DNA of 64,000 bases from Neopestalotiopsis rosae (GCA_023078685.1 JALGAS010000005.1:2046001-2110000), one strand, 5' to 3'. Positions 11,506-24,600 are shown, numbered from the stretch's first letter. The notes: generated by a model not told the origin, from the letters alone. Made by a program: numbers and translations.

Positions 11506-12643
11506 CGTGCTACTCGTCGAGACAGTGCAGGATAATACTTGCAGACACCTACGCAGGTATTTCGCACGCTGTCAGAACTCGTCATCATGGGTAACCGTTA
11601 CAGTCGCATGGAGGAGGCCATGTTATATACTTCCCATGACGGGTTGGGGGCTAATAGTGTTGCAAAACTCGACGGTCATGGACAGGTACATCTTCTCTGT
11701 ACAATCCCATCGCGGAAATCACCTCTTCTATTGACTCAAGCACAAAATGTCCAATGCCACCTGACCGTCCACTACTGGTGCAACAGTGCATGGGGCAGTA
11801 CCGTAAACTCAAAGAATAAACTGTCACGCTGCCCACTCGTCCCCTATCGCTAATTCGGTTCGAAGCGGATCAGCGTTCCCTCGAAAACTGGAAGAAGGAT
11901 GGAGAAAGAAGTAAGGGAGCCGGGCCATACGTCCAATACCGGCCGCGGAGCTATAGTCCGCAGTGGTACTCGGAGCGGGACCCGACACCTGCCAAGAACC
12001 AAGAAGGAGGGTCCGGTCTTACGGAAAATAGCAAGGGGAGATCCTAGGATCCTGACCCATTGCCATGGAGCTCATGGGTTAGGGGTTTCCCATGGCCCAC
12101 TTGCCCTTTTTTTTTTTCCACACCTGAATGGTGGAAACCGGACATAATCTGATGGCTTTTCGCTTATGCACCCCGGAACTCACATTGGCGCTATTGGTCG
12201 GAATATTTTCATGTCTTTCGGTATTGGCTCATCTTGGAGTACGATTGCATACGAGCAGCTGATTTGCTGCATTCATGCTGATGAAAGAACATTCGCGGAG
12301 CATGCTGACCAAAACCTGATCGTCAGGTACCAATATGCAGGCCAACGCGCTGCACAGATGGGTAAGCACATTGCATGTCACATACACGCAGACTCATGCA
12401 TGTCACTGCTGATGGCTCTGCGAGGGAAAAATGGGTAGTCCTATCTTCAAGAAGAAGTAAGCAAGTCGTCGTAAGTTGTTACATTCCCCAAGACTCGGTC
12501 GAACGGCTCACTCCTACCACATGCTTCATATAGCATACAGCGCATTTTGGATGTTGTGTTAAATTTGATTGTCTCGATATCATAGCCACGTGGTTATCTC
12601 CATGTGAACCCTATCAAACAAGATGTACATTCGCGCTTCGAAC
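11506..12643. other. Spacer between VPS8 3' end and the PL4 start
   Basis: 1.1 kb holding the PL4 promoter and the VPS8 3' UTR. It contains a T-rich run near 12107-12118. No additional gene is recognised. Confidence 0.45.
11623..11629 (-). promoter_or_regulatory. Candidate TATA box of the PL4 gene
   Basis: TATATAA on the minus strand lies about 120 bases before the PL4 start codon, in a plausible position for a strongly inducible fungal gene. No transcription start data support it. Confidence 0.4.
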
Positions 12644-15600
12644 CTATCCATCGATAGGGCATCTATACTCTTTGATCTCCCTTCCATAATCATCCACCGT
12701 TCTATGCTTGTCTCCTTTTTGAGACTGTAACAGATCTAGGCAGCTCTGGTGGTATATGTGCCTGCAAGCCAGTACAACTAGCGGGCCGAGAACTTGCTCC
12801 CTGCTTCGGCTCTCGCCGCCAACTGGTTCGTCTGATGGCCCCCCAGCCTCATCCTCGGCCACTCGATCAGCTGCGTCCTTCAGCGGATCCCGCGGCCCGA
12901 AGAACTCGAAGTATTCACGTGGTGTAGTGATTGGCGTAGGCGCCTTGCCCTTATCGCCCCTCTCTTCAGGCGCACCAATGGCAGCTTTGGCAGCCTTCTT
13001 CTTTTCTCTCTTCTTCTCTTCGATAGCTTGCTTCTCTTCCCATGCCTCGAAGACATTGCCCTGCACTCCTGGGCCCCAGATTCTTCGCCCACAGCCTTCA
13101 CATGTAGACCCTTTTGGTCGCCACCCGCGCTGCCTTAGCTGCACAGCAGATTGGACATTTACAAAGAGCTGCTGCTCCAGCAGACGATTTGAAAGACGCA
13201 GTATGGACTCTTCATATGCATAAGCCGAGAATATGGAAGATAGCACCGCGCGAAGATCTGCAAGGTTGGGTGATGTAGCTGCTGCCTGAGTGAGGAAGGC
13301 TTTCAGGATTCGGAGGAAAGTAAGTGAACCGCCTGAGGTCGATAGGAGGCGAGTAGACGATGTCGGCGAAACGCTTTGCGCAGAGGTAGCCGTGAGCAGG
13401 GCGGTAAAAGTATGCTGAACCAAGGATCGAAGTAGTGCCACAAGCTTTTCGGCGTCAAAGTCATGCGCGGCGGCGACCTTGTTCTTCTGTATAGGCGATG
13501 CTACAACAGACGTGAGCCTGCGGGTGATTTGCACAGTCGCGTCTATCAAGCTGAGCCAGAGCTTCTCCTCAGCATTGAGTTCATTGATTGCTGGAGAGCT
13601 CTGCCGCCTTTGTAAAGAGGTCAGCTTCTTTGACGTCTTCATTTGCCCTTGACAGAGCCATATGCCAACATGCGTATACTTTTGCAGACCGAGAAGAAGT
13701 TCTTCTGCAGCCTCCTGAGTATTGACCTCTTCGTCATGTCCATTGCTTTCGGCGAGTAGACCCTGTAGTGCTGACTCGAGAGTGTTCAAGTGCGTGATCA
13801 AACGATCCATTGCATCAGAGACCTGTCCTTCACGAGCCATGAGGATAACAGCCGCATCGATCACACCAGTCTCCTCCATAGTCGGCAACAACTTGTCAAG
13901 TCTTAGGTTTGTAGCCTGGACTAGGCTTACATAGTCTGAAACATGACTAGGATTGTACTGACACATGAGCTGAACGTACTGCTCGATAAAATCTCGGTCG
14001 ATCGCGCCATTGGAGTCGAAAGATGTTCCATCTTCGGATTCGAGCAGTGTCTTCAGGTACTCGTATTGGAGTTCAGTGCTTTCCGACAAAGATTCCAGGA
14101 CATGTTCATGCAACTCGGGGGCGTATGTGGCAAGTGCTTGAGCTGCCTTTTCTGCATTGAGCTCCACCAGGTCCCTTGAGTGCTGCTTAATCACTTGATG
14201 AACCTCCTGGATCTGCCGTTTTGTCTGTCCAATTTGAGCTCTCAGGCATTCCCCAATGCAATCAAAAACTTCTTCCTGGTCGTCAGGATCCTCAAAGTAC
14301 GTCTCGAGGAGCTTGCCGTATTGCTTATCACCCCGGTAAATACGTTTGAGAATGCGATAGAAGCCTGCTTTCTTGAGCAGAGGCATCAGTGGCTCCATAT
14401 CCGGAGGATGATGCACTGAGAGGAGATACTCAGCGCTCAGTTGAGCATCGTCGGCAAGGTCTGCACCAGGATAGTTGCACAATCCAGTGACAACCTTGTT
14501 CAGGATCGAGCCTGGCAAGATCAGATATTGCGGAAACTTTGGTAAGTTTCGCGCGATGAACATATCCAGGTAGATTGTGTCCTCAGACGCAAAGTCATCT
14601 GGATTCATGATCTCGAGAAGGATGGATATTATGTATTGGCGATCAACAGTAAGACCAAATATTTGTTCTTCTGGAAGATCTTTGCCTGTACCTCCATTCA
14701 AATGCTTTTCTTGAGATTCATTGAGGAAAGAGTCCTCGAAAGCCTCGTTGAGTGCACTTAGGAAACTCGGTGCATCAAATTTCAAGATCATTCGTAGGTA
14801 CGGGAATGATGGTTCTTCACTTTGAATTGGTCTGGTGCGAAAGACCTTATTGCTGCCTTCAGGCCACTCGACGACCTTGCCGGAGAACAAGAACCAATAT
14901 ATCTCGGCTTTGGCCTGAGCAGCCGTCTGGTCGTCCATGATCTCCCCGGTAGGATATACCCTCCCGGTCAGTGTATACGATAGATATGGGAACATTTTCA
15001 GTGCGTTTACACCAAAAATCTCATCGTTCATAAGATTTCTCCCATCTTGATTGTTGTCTTGTGTGATAGGAATGAGAAGAGTGACCAGGTCGATCATTGG
15101 CGTGACGTAGTCCCTGAGCGCTTGGTTCCATACATAAAGTAGAGCATCGTAGAGACTATGTTGCTTACACAGCAGGGTCACTTCGTCAATGTCAAGTGTC
15201 GCCGTCTCCATGTGGCAGATTAGTTCTTCGAGTCGACTTTCCCAGCCTTTGCCAACATAATGTGTGACCATGGCTTTAACAACTGTCGGTTGCACCATCT
15301 TGATCGTCGCATCCAGAATGTAGGGTTCCAGTGTCTCAAGAAAGATGCCCTCAGCATCGCCATCTTCATACCACTCCCACATTTCGTCGAAGAGGAAATC
15401 CAAATCACCAATACTGTTGCAAGCAACAAAGCAAGTCTCTGCCAGGTCTTGTAGGTGCCGGTCATCAGCATCAGCAAGGTTTCTCTGTCTCTGACCAAAA
15501 GCATACTTCAGAGATGCACTCATAATTTCGACCAGTTTATCATGGACCATCTTGTGCCGAAGCTCTGTGTCCTCTGGCAGTCCGACAGTAAGCTTATCAG

Positions 15601-17579
15601 CATCTCCAGTGTAATATGAAGTCGCCAATTGAATGGCTCCAACGTAATCACCGTTCTCCATCAATGCAATGAGACGGTCAGCCCAATTCGACAAGGCACC
15701 AATGGACACATCGTTGAAGCCCATTAGGAACATGCGCCCCTTGTACGCCTTGAGGCTCATGTAGAAGGCATCCGCAACGACGCCATGCATGGATGTGTCT
15801 TCTTCATCATGCTCTTCGACCAGGCTGTGTAATTGCTTAGAGAAGAGATCAGTGTGATATATGTGCTTGTGGATGAGATCAAAAGCTTCCGTCATTCGCA
15901 TGCTTCGGTCCTCCAGTACGATGAGCCGCTGGGAAATTGTCAGCACTGTTAGGACCGACCGGCTGAGCCACTGAACAGCGACAATTGCTTCTTCGCACTT
16001 CCATCTACTCCGTGCCTTGAATGTGAGAGCTGGTAGTTTATCCTTGTCGTCGGTTGGGATTTCATCCACGTCCAGTACGGTCAAAACATTTGACCAGCAG
16101 TATACTAGTTTCGCTTTGGACATGATGCTGCCACTGCTTGGATCTGGTACCTTGAGTTTAACAGCGGGAAACCAAGCAAGGCAGCCGCTCATCGCGCTGT
16201 GAGGTTCAACGTCTTTTGGCCTTGCCGATTTGTGCTGAGTCTGTGCTACTGGTGTGGTTGATACAATGACCAGGAGATACGGTGTCAACATTGCTGTCAA
16301 CCCCATGGTATCCGTTGCACGATCGACGTTTCCGAGCGGGAGAGGTGCAAAAGCCAGCACCGTACTTGGTTTTAGGCGCTTCCCAGGCGGCGGTGGTGCA
16401 TGCGGGTAGCGCCCGAGTATCCTTATTGTCTTGACGGTCCTTCCCAAGGCTCCAGTACCCCTTGTCGCTAAATGCGAAAAGGCCATGCCCTTGTCATCAG
16501 CAGAGACCAGGGCCGTATGTCGAGTGCCCAGAAATCCAAGATGGGTAATGGCAACATCAGGCACATGTCCGTCTACCGTCCGATTCTGGAGCTGGCTCGG
16601 TTCCAAGTGAGGTATCGACAGAAATGGCCGTGATGCCCTGCTTGTGTCCCACGTAAAAATGTTGCCATTCGCATGACCTCCGGCAATTGTAGTATGATCA
16701 GCAGAAATAGCAATTGCTGTTATTGGTCCCGACTCGACCGCTAGGAATAAGTCAGCATATGAAAAGCCAAACGCTTGTAAGAAAACCCACCTTTTGTCCC
16801 TGGTCCAATAATCATTTTCAGATTCTGGTTGTAATCAAACATTAAGATTATGCCCTTGGATGTGCCCAGGACTATCGAGGCAGAAACGGCTATACATGTA
16901 GGCAACCCAAAGTTGCGCTTTCCAGCTTCTGAAAAGGCTTGAGAATTTAATTTCTTGAGTCTCGTCCATCGAACCACTTCCCAAGGAGGAGAGGGGGTGT
17001 CCGTTTCGCCATTGTCGAGGAGCATCTGGCTGCTTAGTGACCCAGTTCGACTGTGACCGGTCAAGAATGCCGGAGACGATGGTCGTGGAGATAGTGTAGA
17101 CGGTGACGCTATACGTGACTGGAATCGTCTATCGAACGGCCGGAACGAGGGGGTTGGACTGCTCAGGCCCGGTCGTGAAGCGACAGAAGGGAGGATGCTG
17201 CTACCAGGAGAGCTTATACCGGAGCCCTACCAAAAAACAGTCAGTGAGGATACACTAAGAATGCGAACAGGTAACTCACTTGAACCGAAGGACTATCATC
17301 GGGCACAGAGAGCAACGAGTCAATCGGGCTGCCCACTCTTCTGGGCAGCCCTTCGGCGGACCCTGAATCTGAAGCATCATCTTGGTCTCGCAGCAATTGG
17401 CGATATCGGGTGGCTATAGGCCCGTGGCTTTCGGGCGGCGCAGTTGCAGCATCTTCTAGTCTCTCCTCCTCAAGTATCTCGGCAATATGATCTTGCTCCT
17501 GGTCGCCCTTGATTGTCTCTTCGTCGCTTGAGGTGGCCGGATCCTCGGTGGTAAGGGGATCTGTATAGTTGTCGGCCAT
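12644..17579 (-). CDS. VPS8: Vacuolar protein sorting protein 8, CORVET subunit
   Basis: Three exons (17579-17280, 17226-16791, 16740-12644) encode about 1610 residues, normal for fungal Vps8. The order is an acidic N-terminus (SSDEETIKGDQEQDHIAEIL), a Ser/Pro-rich linker, and a WD40-like propeller with LGTSKGIILMFDYNQNLK, AGGHANGNIFTWD and a VSADDKGMAFSH blade. Next comes a long alpha-solenoid with a clathrin-repeat-like part, then a C-terminal zinc-binding region with CEGCGRRIWGPGVQG and a RING-like end (LACRHIYHQSCLDLL ... CPIDG). Vps8 binds Rab5 (Vps21) and tethers early endosomes. Donors are GTGAGT and GTGGGT. The protein ends at the last RING Pro-Ile-Asp-Gly, so the 3' end is complete. 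Confidence 0.95.
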
Positions 17580-18279
17580 TGTACTCGTTCATCGTCCTCC
17601 ACTGGTATGGATATCTCATTGGTTCAGCAGCATTATGCGACTCATGTTCGTCCCAAAAAAGCAGTGTTGAATTATGGCCCGGTCGCTGTCGGTGGCTCTA
17701 CACGTGGTGTGGACAGCTTCCCATGTAATCCGAAGGAGCTTGAGACTGGAGCTGAGTGCAATTGGTTATCTGGACTTAACGCCTTCGGATCGGGTTGTAT
17801 ATTTCCGAAGCAGAGCAGTATGAGTTCTAAAAAGAAACGAAACACAGGCCGGGGCAGCGACGAGTAGCGCGGCGAATAAGACGCTTGTCACAAGCCGTGA
17901 GCTCTTTTGGAGTTCTGCCTTGTCCTTCTTGCCTTGCAGTAATGTCGGAAGCTCAGCGCCATTGCAGCGCCCAATCAGCAACTGTGCCGCCCCCGCGAAG
18001 CTAGCACCCAACATTGAAGCACGGGCTTATCGGGGGCCACTGATCATCCTAGCCAAGCACTACATCATTAGCCAGTGCTTTCTTTACTTTACTTCACCGG
18101 TCGGAGCTCCCTGGCGCGTCGCATTGCGAGTTCTCGTTTAAATTGTAAATTGAGCTGCCACCAAAGAGGTTTCATTATATGCTTATCAACACGTCCACCT
18201 ATACAACACAGTTTCAAAGACTTTACTGCAAGATAAAAGCAGCCACCTATACTACAGGCCACATCAATATTCGTCAAAC
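17580..18279. promoter_or_regulatory. Region between VPS8 and the GPALPP gene
   Basis: 700 bases hold the VPS8 promoter, one doubtful small gene (17766-18014) and the promoter of the gene starting at 18280. No clear TATA box is seen. Confidence 0.4.
17766..18014 (-). CDS. Possible small membrane protein, hypothetical
   Basis: An 82-codon frame starts with ATG at 18014 and ends with TAA. It has one good hydrophobic segment (about residues 42-64, LVTSVLFAALLVAAPACVSFLF) after a Lys-rich stretch, with a basic C-terminus (LLRKYTTRSEGVKSR). I do not recognise the family. In favour: it lies head-to-head with the gene at 18280, separated by 265 bases. Against: it is short, and its frame could be chance. 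It may also be part of a spliced gene. Confidence 0.35.
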   Translation of the reverse strand: MLGASFAGAAQLLIGRCNGAELPTLLQGKKDKAELQKSSRLVTSVLFAALLVAAPACVSFLFRTHTALLRKYTTRSEGVKSR

Positions 18280-19434
18280 ATGTCCTCTATAGGACCTCAG
18301 ATGCCGGCGCATCTCACCAAGCGCAAGCGTACTCCCGATGACGAGGGAAACCCAGACTCGCCTCCTTCCAAGCGAGCGCCTACGAACCAAGATGAGATTA
18401 CAATAGATGGAGATTCATCGGAGGACGAATATGGCCCTTCGATACCAAAGGCTTCCTCGGGTCCTTCTAATGGACCTTCAATAGGACCATCCATGGGCCC
18501 GTCTATAGGACCCTCGATAGGACCCTCGATGGGTCCCTCGATAGGCCCCTCAATAGGCCCAAACAACGACAGTGAAATACCCCTCGACGACGACGATGAC
18601 GACTCAGACAGCGGCCCAGCACCGCCCCCAGCACAAAAGTCCACATCCCAACCCATCGGCCCATCCTCAGCCGAACCAACAAGACGCATACTAGGCCCAG
18701 CACCACCCCCGGGCCCTCTGGCAGAACGGCCGCCCGGGTCACCTGGTGATGACGATTCGGACGACGACTCAGACGATGACGATGACTACGGCCCCGCCCT
18801 GCCCACATCAAACGCCCACCTGGCCCGGCAGTCCCAGGCGCTCGAGGCCGCCGCCCTCGAGGCCGCCAACCCCAAGGCGCCCCAGCGCGACGACTGGATG
18901 CTGGCGCCGCCCACGGCCGGATCCGCGCGCGCCCAGGATCCCACCAAGATCAAGGCGCGCAAGTTCAACTCGGGTCCGCGGTCCGGTGGTGGATCAGGTG
19001 GTGGTGGTGGCGCCGCGGGCGAGATCAACAGTATATGGACCGAGACGCCAGAGCAGAAGCGACAGCGGCTCGAAAACGCCGTTCTCGGCCGCGGCGGCGC
19101 GGCCTCGGGCAGTAGCGGTGGTGGTGGCAGTGGCGCACTGAGCGCCGGCGGCGGTGCCGCGGATCGGCTGTCCAAAGAGGAGCAAGCCAAGGCAGACCAG
19201 ATCCGGGCGAACCTGGAGGCGGCCCGGGGGCCGAGCCTGTACGCCGAGCACCAGAAGCGCGAGAGCGGCAAGGGAGGGCGCATCGAGGCCGAGGAGGACG
19301 ACCCGAGCAAACGCGGATTCGACTGGGAAAAAGACATGCGGAGCGGCAGTAAAATTGGTACCGCCCAACGCAAGGAACTCATGAACAAAGCGGCTGATTT
19401 TGGCGGACGGTTTAGCAAAGGAAAGTTCCTATAG
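18280..19434 (+). CDS. GPALPP-motif / DUF3752 protein
   Basis: A single exon of 384 codons. The C-terminus carries the DUF3752 signature: TPEQKRQRLENAVLG, then FDWEKDMRSGSKIGTAQRKE and a final FGGRFSKGKFL. The N-terminal half has several Gly-Pro motifs in acidic context (EYGPSIP, SGPAPPP, DYGPALP) like animal GPALPP1, plus a basic KRKR stretch that could be a nuclear signal. Residues 61-94 are a tandem GPSx repeat. The middle is rich in Ala/Gly with SGGGGSG tracts and much higher GC. The function of the family is not established; nuclear location is likely. Confidence 0.88.
   Translation: MSSIGPQMPAHLTKRKRTPDDEGNPDSPPSKRAPTNQDEITIDGDSSEDEYGPSIPKASSGPSNGPSIGPSMGPSIGPSIGPSMGPSIGPSIGPNNDSEIPLDDDDDDSDSGPAPPPAQKSTSQPIGPSSAEPTRRILGPAPPPGPLAERPPGSPGDDDSDDDSDDDDDYGPALPTSNAHLARQSQALEAAALEAANPKAPQRDDWMLAPPTAGSARAQDPTKIKARKFNSGPRSGGGSGGGGGAAGEINSIWTETPEQKRQRLENAVLGRGGAASGSSGGGGSGALSAGGGAADRLSKEEQAKADQIRANLEAARGPSLYAEHQKRESGKGGRIEAEEDDPSKRGFDWEKDMRSGSKIGTAQRKELMNKAADFGGRFSKGKFL
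18460..18561 (+). repeat. 12-bp coding tandem repeat (GPSx units)
   Basis: Eight consecutive 12-base units encode Gly-Pro-Ser followed by Ile, Met or Asn, and a last Gly-Pro closes the array. Unit-to-unit differences are mostly third-position changes (GGA/GGC/GGT, TCA/TCG/TCC). The array has therefore drifted somewhat rather than being freshly expanded. Confidence 0.9.
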
Positions 19435-20116
19435 CGTTACAGCAAGGAGCTACGGCTATATCTCCGTATATTTGACGAGGTTGTATGATCCGGCTGAATG
19501 CCAGGCAAATAATCGGCAAGCTGTACAGAATTGACGGTGCCATAGAGGTAATTTGAGTCTCTCTCAACCCAGTCTTCACCATGGAATTGACGAGAATCGC
19601 ATCAATCATCATCGCAAGAATCCATTCAGTTGCGAAATTTGGAAAGACAAGACTTGCACACAACCGAGGCCTAAAGAAGTGAATGGAGGACAGTTTGAAT
19701 GTGGTGAAAATTCCTTTCATGCTACATATGTTGCTTGCTTCGCCAAACTCCAATTCGCCATTACCCTTCCCTAGCAGGTGGCAACAGAAAAAGACAAATC
19801 CGCTCCTGAATAAGTGTCGAGATGCAATATACCACGTTACAAAGTCCCTCGCAGTAGGGACGTATAGTTCTCCCAAACAAATCAGAAATGCACTAATAGC
19901 AGAGACAAACTCCCCGCTATGTCCGAAGTTCTATGAAGATCCGCAACACTTTCGTCTCATTCAGAATTTGTCACGAGTTGCACGGCGGGCCGGGTTGCCT
20001 CACTTGTGAACGAATGTCGCTTCCGAATAGAGAAAGGATTGCGATGTCAAAATAATATTTCGTCAAAGTCGTGAATTGATGTACAGACGAATGTATGTAT
20101 ATTAAAGAACAGAATC
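19435..20116. other. Convergent 3' region
   Basis: About 680 bases between the 3' ends of the GPALPP gene and the RING gene. Only presumed 3' UTR sequence is seen; frames up to 154 codons here have no recognisable features. Confidence 0.45.
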
Positions 20117-21688
20117 TCAGCTGGCCGAACGCGTACCTGCCTCGAGTTGAGACGGCGTAGTTGTCGCGGCAGCCGTACTGTTGGCGCCAGTAGCAGTAGG
20201 CTCTGTAGTGCCAGCATTCTGTCTAATTGTGGGAAGTCGATTCCTAACTCGGCTGAGCCAACCACCCTGAGACTCTTGTCCCTCACTCGGGGTGGGTGGT
20301 GGAGCAGCAGACGGCGTAGTACGGTTGGAACGGCCATTGCCACGTTGTGTTGTACGGCTGTTGCCCTGGCTGTTTGCGGGACGTCTCCTGTCGCGTCCAT
20401 TCCCTCTCGGCTGTGCGTACCTATCTGTAGGGGTAGTTCCGTAACGCCCCAGGATAGAACGTGGGCCATCCCTCAGAGTCCAGCCGCCAATGGATCGTGG
20501 TGGCTGGCGTGGCATGTTCATACGGTTATTGTTCCTGGCTGGATCGGCAGAGTTCGATGCTGAAGGATGGTTAGGGTCACCATCAGCAGGGGGCGGTCTG
20601 GGCTTTGGTGTATAGTAGTCGGCCTTGCAGAGTGGACAGCAAGCCCTTCTGTTCGTCAACCAAGGATCCAGACAGACAGCATGGAAGGCATGACCACAGG
20701 TGAGGCCACGAACATCGTCATCGTCCTCGAGAGCGTCAATACAGATGGCACATGTATCTCCAGAAGTTGCTAGCAGTTCAGGAGGAACAGCGGCATTAAT
20801 ATGGTCATCGTCTTCTTCGTCGTCGCTAGCGTGTGCCCGATCAGGATCCTTAGTCATGATACTACCGCGTGTTTGAGTCTGAGTGAGAACATTATCGTGG
20901 TCGTGAGTCGCATCCGCAGATTCCGAAGTTCTGGGTACACCTCCAGTTGTTTTGGTGTCGTCGGCAGAGCCCATCTCCTTGGACGGTACTTCGGGAACAA
21001 TTCCCTCCACGCTTCTGACACTGCCGGATCGGCTTGGTGGTGCTGATACTCCTCCTGCCGTGGGCAAGCCATCCTTTGCACGATCGGCAACCCACGTCTT
21101 GTACTTCATCATGGGGAACTTTTCATTGACCTCATCCATGGTCATGAGCTTCTTCTCACGACGACGACGGTGAGGTCTGGTCGGCATGTTCTCCAGATTG
21201 ATTGGCTCTCCATTCTCGTCAAGTCCACGCAATTGGCGGTTGCGAGCATTGTATCGGAAGCAGTACTTAACACCAACAATGATCCTATTAACTTTTGTCA
21301 GTCCGTGTTTCGCTGATGTGATTACAGAGGACAGTCATATCCTCGTATTGCGTGACGACTTTTCTTACCAAAGATTTGTGAAAACTACACCAAATCCGAG
21401 GGCGACGAAAAATAGCAGAGGAGAACTGGTCCCCGTGCCACCGCCGCCGCCGCTGTTCGGGTTTGACGTGGAAGTTGCATCAGCAGCGTCCGTGGAGGAA
21501 TCTGTGGGTGATGCTGCCGAACTGGTGATGGACGATGCAGCCGTCGTGGATGCTGCCGATGTGGCGCTGCTGATGGCAGAAGAGATGGCCGACGTGACGG
21601 CTGAAGAGGTTGTGTCTGCAGCCTGCCGCGCGACAGCCCTTGCGACGGCATGGGCGCCGTCGAGGAAGGCCTTATCGATGATGGCCAT
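20117..21688 (-). CDS. Membrane-anchored RING-H2 E3 ubiquitin ligase
   Basis: Two exons (21688-21369, 21284-20117) encode 495 residues. The N-terminus (about residues 20-90) is low-complexity Ser/Thr/Ala (SSAVTSAISSAISSATSAAS), probably luminal or extracellular and O-glycosylated. One transmembrane helix follows (about 90-114, LLFFVALGFGVVFTNLWIIV) and is interrupted by the intron at the Trp codon. The cytosolic part has the conserved juxtamembrane YNARNRQLRGLDENGEP. A RING-H2 domain, CAICIDALEDDDDVRGLTCG then HAFHAVCLDPWL and CPLCK, lies near residues 275-320. The C-terminal tail is disordered and Asn/Arg/Thr-rich. This architecture is common in fungi; substrates are unknown. Confidence 0.88.
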
Positions 21689-24600
21689 CTCGAATAGTGG
21701 TGGTCTGCGAAAGCTGGAAGATGGAATGGATTCTCAAACCCGCAGAGTGGGCAGGTTGGTGGTACGAATGGTACCAGCGAACCAATCCGTTCTGGCGGAG
21801 TATTGCTCGCAATCACCGGCCCGCTTCTTTAATATGACCTTTCCATTTAACTACGGGGGATGTGGACCTTGGCAGAAATGTCGCTTGTGTGTGGATATGT
21901 AAGCGCGCGTGGAATGATGATGCAATCGCTTTTTCGTACAGTCAAGTAGAAAAGCAGATCGTAAAAGAGGGCGCGGCGACGAGGCGACAGAGGTGCGAGA
22001 GTTGAATGGTGGTGGTGGTGACGAGAACCGCAAGAAACCAGACCGGGGCGAGCGGGCGGGCGTTGCGGGCAAGTCGGGTGGGCTTAGTCAAGAAGCGTGA
22101 GAAAGTAGTGGCAGCGGGCAGCAGACAAAAGTAAGGTGTTTTTGGGAAGGGGTGGGCTGAAGTTATTAAGGTCAGACTCAGAAAACGGAACAGGCTGGAA
22201 GGTGGAGTCCTCAAGCAAGAGAAAGGCACCCACTTTTTTCGCTGCTTGCTGCTAACCAGGCGCAGTTTCGTCAGCACAATTGCCGCGCCAAAGGGTGCGT
22301 ATTATTGAATGGGAAGGGAAAGTCGAAGGGGGAGGGACTCGGGAAAGAACCAAGAAAAAAAAAAGAACTAAAGAAAGAGGGCGACTTGTGTGTGAAGAGG
22401 GAGGGGGGATTCGATTGGATTGGATTGGATTGGGATGGGATGGATTGGGGAACATTAGGAACGTACATGTACAGGGGTCTGAATCGAGGAAATCGGGCCC
22501 AGGTTACGCGCTTCTGATCTGGGATGCGACTGGAGTGTGTGGGCGCACTGGTTGGTGTGTCTGTGCATAAGCCCCAAAGGGAATGGAATGCAAGTTACAA
22601 CTCGTTGCGCACAGCAGTTTGAGCAGCTGAAGTGACCAACACTGGCAGACTGGGAAGAAAACCCGTCGCGCACTCGCGGGGTGGTCGGGCTTGGACCTGG
22701 GCTTCCCTGGGCTCCCTGGCAAAGCCTGGGTACGGGCATTTAGCGCACTCCTTCTAGCGTAGTCGGACACTCTCAACCTTGGGAACCGACCGTGCTTTCT
22801 CCATAAACTATTATTGTGGTACTGTACGCTGGACCGGGGGCCCGGCCTTGGGGGGGACTTCTTGATGAGTGAACGACTCGATTTGCTCGTTGGCTGGATA
22901 TGCGCCCCCTGCTTCTTGAGCATGGGTCATCTGCAGGTTGTTTAATGCCTTTGTTCGTGCCTTCTAATAAGAAAATAGATGTCTGTATCGTTCCTGGATC
23001 CGTAAATCAGATGCTATCTATCCAGCATGTAGCCTGTTTTACCAGCAGTTTCGCTGTTATTCAATCATTCGTAACTCGTGAAAATTCAAAAAATATTCCC
23101 CCCAAAGAAGAAGTCGGAATTCACTTCGAAACGGGCGGAAAGCAAGCGCCTCTAACATTAGCTTGCCCGTCGATTCACTCTTAGCTCGACGGCCTCGTGG
23201 TCCTGGTACCGAGATTTGGGCGTCGAGAAAACGCTTGGTAACTGACCAGCGGCGCCACCATTGTCGACGCTACTCATCCAGGGACAGAACGACCGACACC
23301 AGAGTGTGCGCTATGCTATCTATCCATCCACCTACGCGCCTCTGCACAATCAGACAGAGACCCAAAGCAGAAGCCATTGCACGGCTGTCCCGAGATCTAG
23401 GCCCGTACTGACTCGGAAAATCCTAAAAGAGGGCACGGTTTCGTTTCTCTTGTGACGAGAAAGCTCATCACCTAACCAACGTACTGGACATTGTAAAATG
23501 AGCGTGTCTCTCAATTTTTTGCTTGATTTCAATATCGGGACAGATGCGCAAATGCAAGCCATCCGCCGATTCCTTCAACGCCTGCACGAGAGATGGAAAT
23601 AAATGTAATCGTACGCTTCGGATCCTTGCGGCAGGATTCTTTTTATTTTAGCGCACCCTGTTCCTATCTTTCGTAAAGACGCAAGGGCTGTGAATGGTGG
23701 GTAGTTCTGACGCAAGAGACTCCCAGGATCGTCAGCAGGGCCAAGGAATAAGGCGGCATGTCAATGCACTGATGCACTGAACCCGTGGAGCTGTTTTCTG
23801 GACCTCAACGATGATTTGCAGGATCCTTCTTTCCTGTGCATTGCTTCTTTTATTTTGACTTTTCATTGTCTAAGGAGAATTACCCAGAATATCATCAAAT
23901 TATCCTGCCGCGCAACGGCTTGGACATGTGTAGCAGGTCTCAAAGTTTTCTGGAATGGACATGCAGGATCTCGATGTTTTAGCATTATTGCTGGGCAGTC
24001 GGCAGTGTTGGCAGTAGATTGGTGCATCCGCGCATCCATGAGCGCATCTATTATGCACCTGAGCTGAAAAGTCTTGGTACAACCAGATAGGTATGCCTCA
24101 CGTCGTCCGGGCTGCCGGCTTACACATGATCAGCAACCGTCGTTGTCTTTTCGAGGCACTGCAGGGGTCGAGACCCCGAAAGGCTGAGCACGAAGGGAGC
24201 CATTCCAAATTGTTGTTTTGCGGCTCCTGTAAACGAAATTGGTTGCTCGTCCCGAAACCCAAATATTCTACATAGTGCGATCCATGGGCATGTTTTGTAT
24301 GGCAATACTTATCATTCCGCGAAAACGGTATACACACGCAAGGGTCATACTTGACCATTCTGGCAGTTGTACTAGCAATGCTGTACGGGCGCAAGGTCAA
24401 ATGCAGGGCGGCACGAAGGAAATGGCAGCTCCACGTCAATTATATGAAACTCGACGAGGCCCCAAAGGCCCCACTTGCGACCATGTGTAAAAAGTACGTA
24501 TGTGAGTTTCAGAAATTTCGAGAATATAGTTTGATCTCGTGAGATGAGCAGCAATTTTCATGAGTACAAGTGCACGCACATGGCAAACATTTCAACACGC

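Noticed and set aside
18786..19418. Minus-strand frame of 210 codons
   Set aside because: Low-complexity shadow of the Ala/Gly-rich DUF3752 gene.
21186..21902. Plus-strand frame of 238 codons
   Set aside because: Antisense to both exons of the RING gene; its Ala/Asp-rich part mirrors the Ser/Ala tract.
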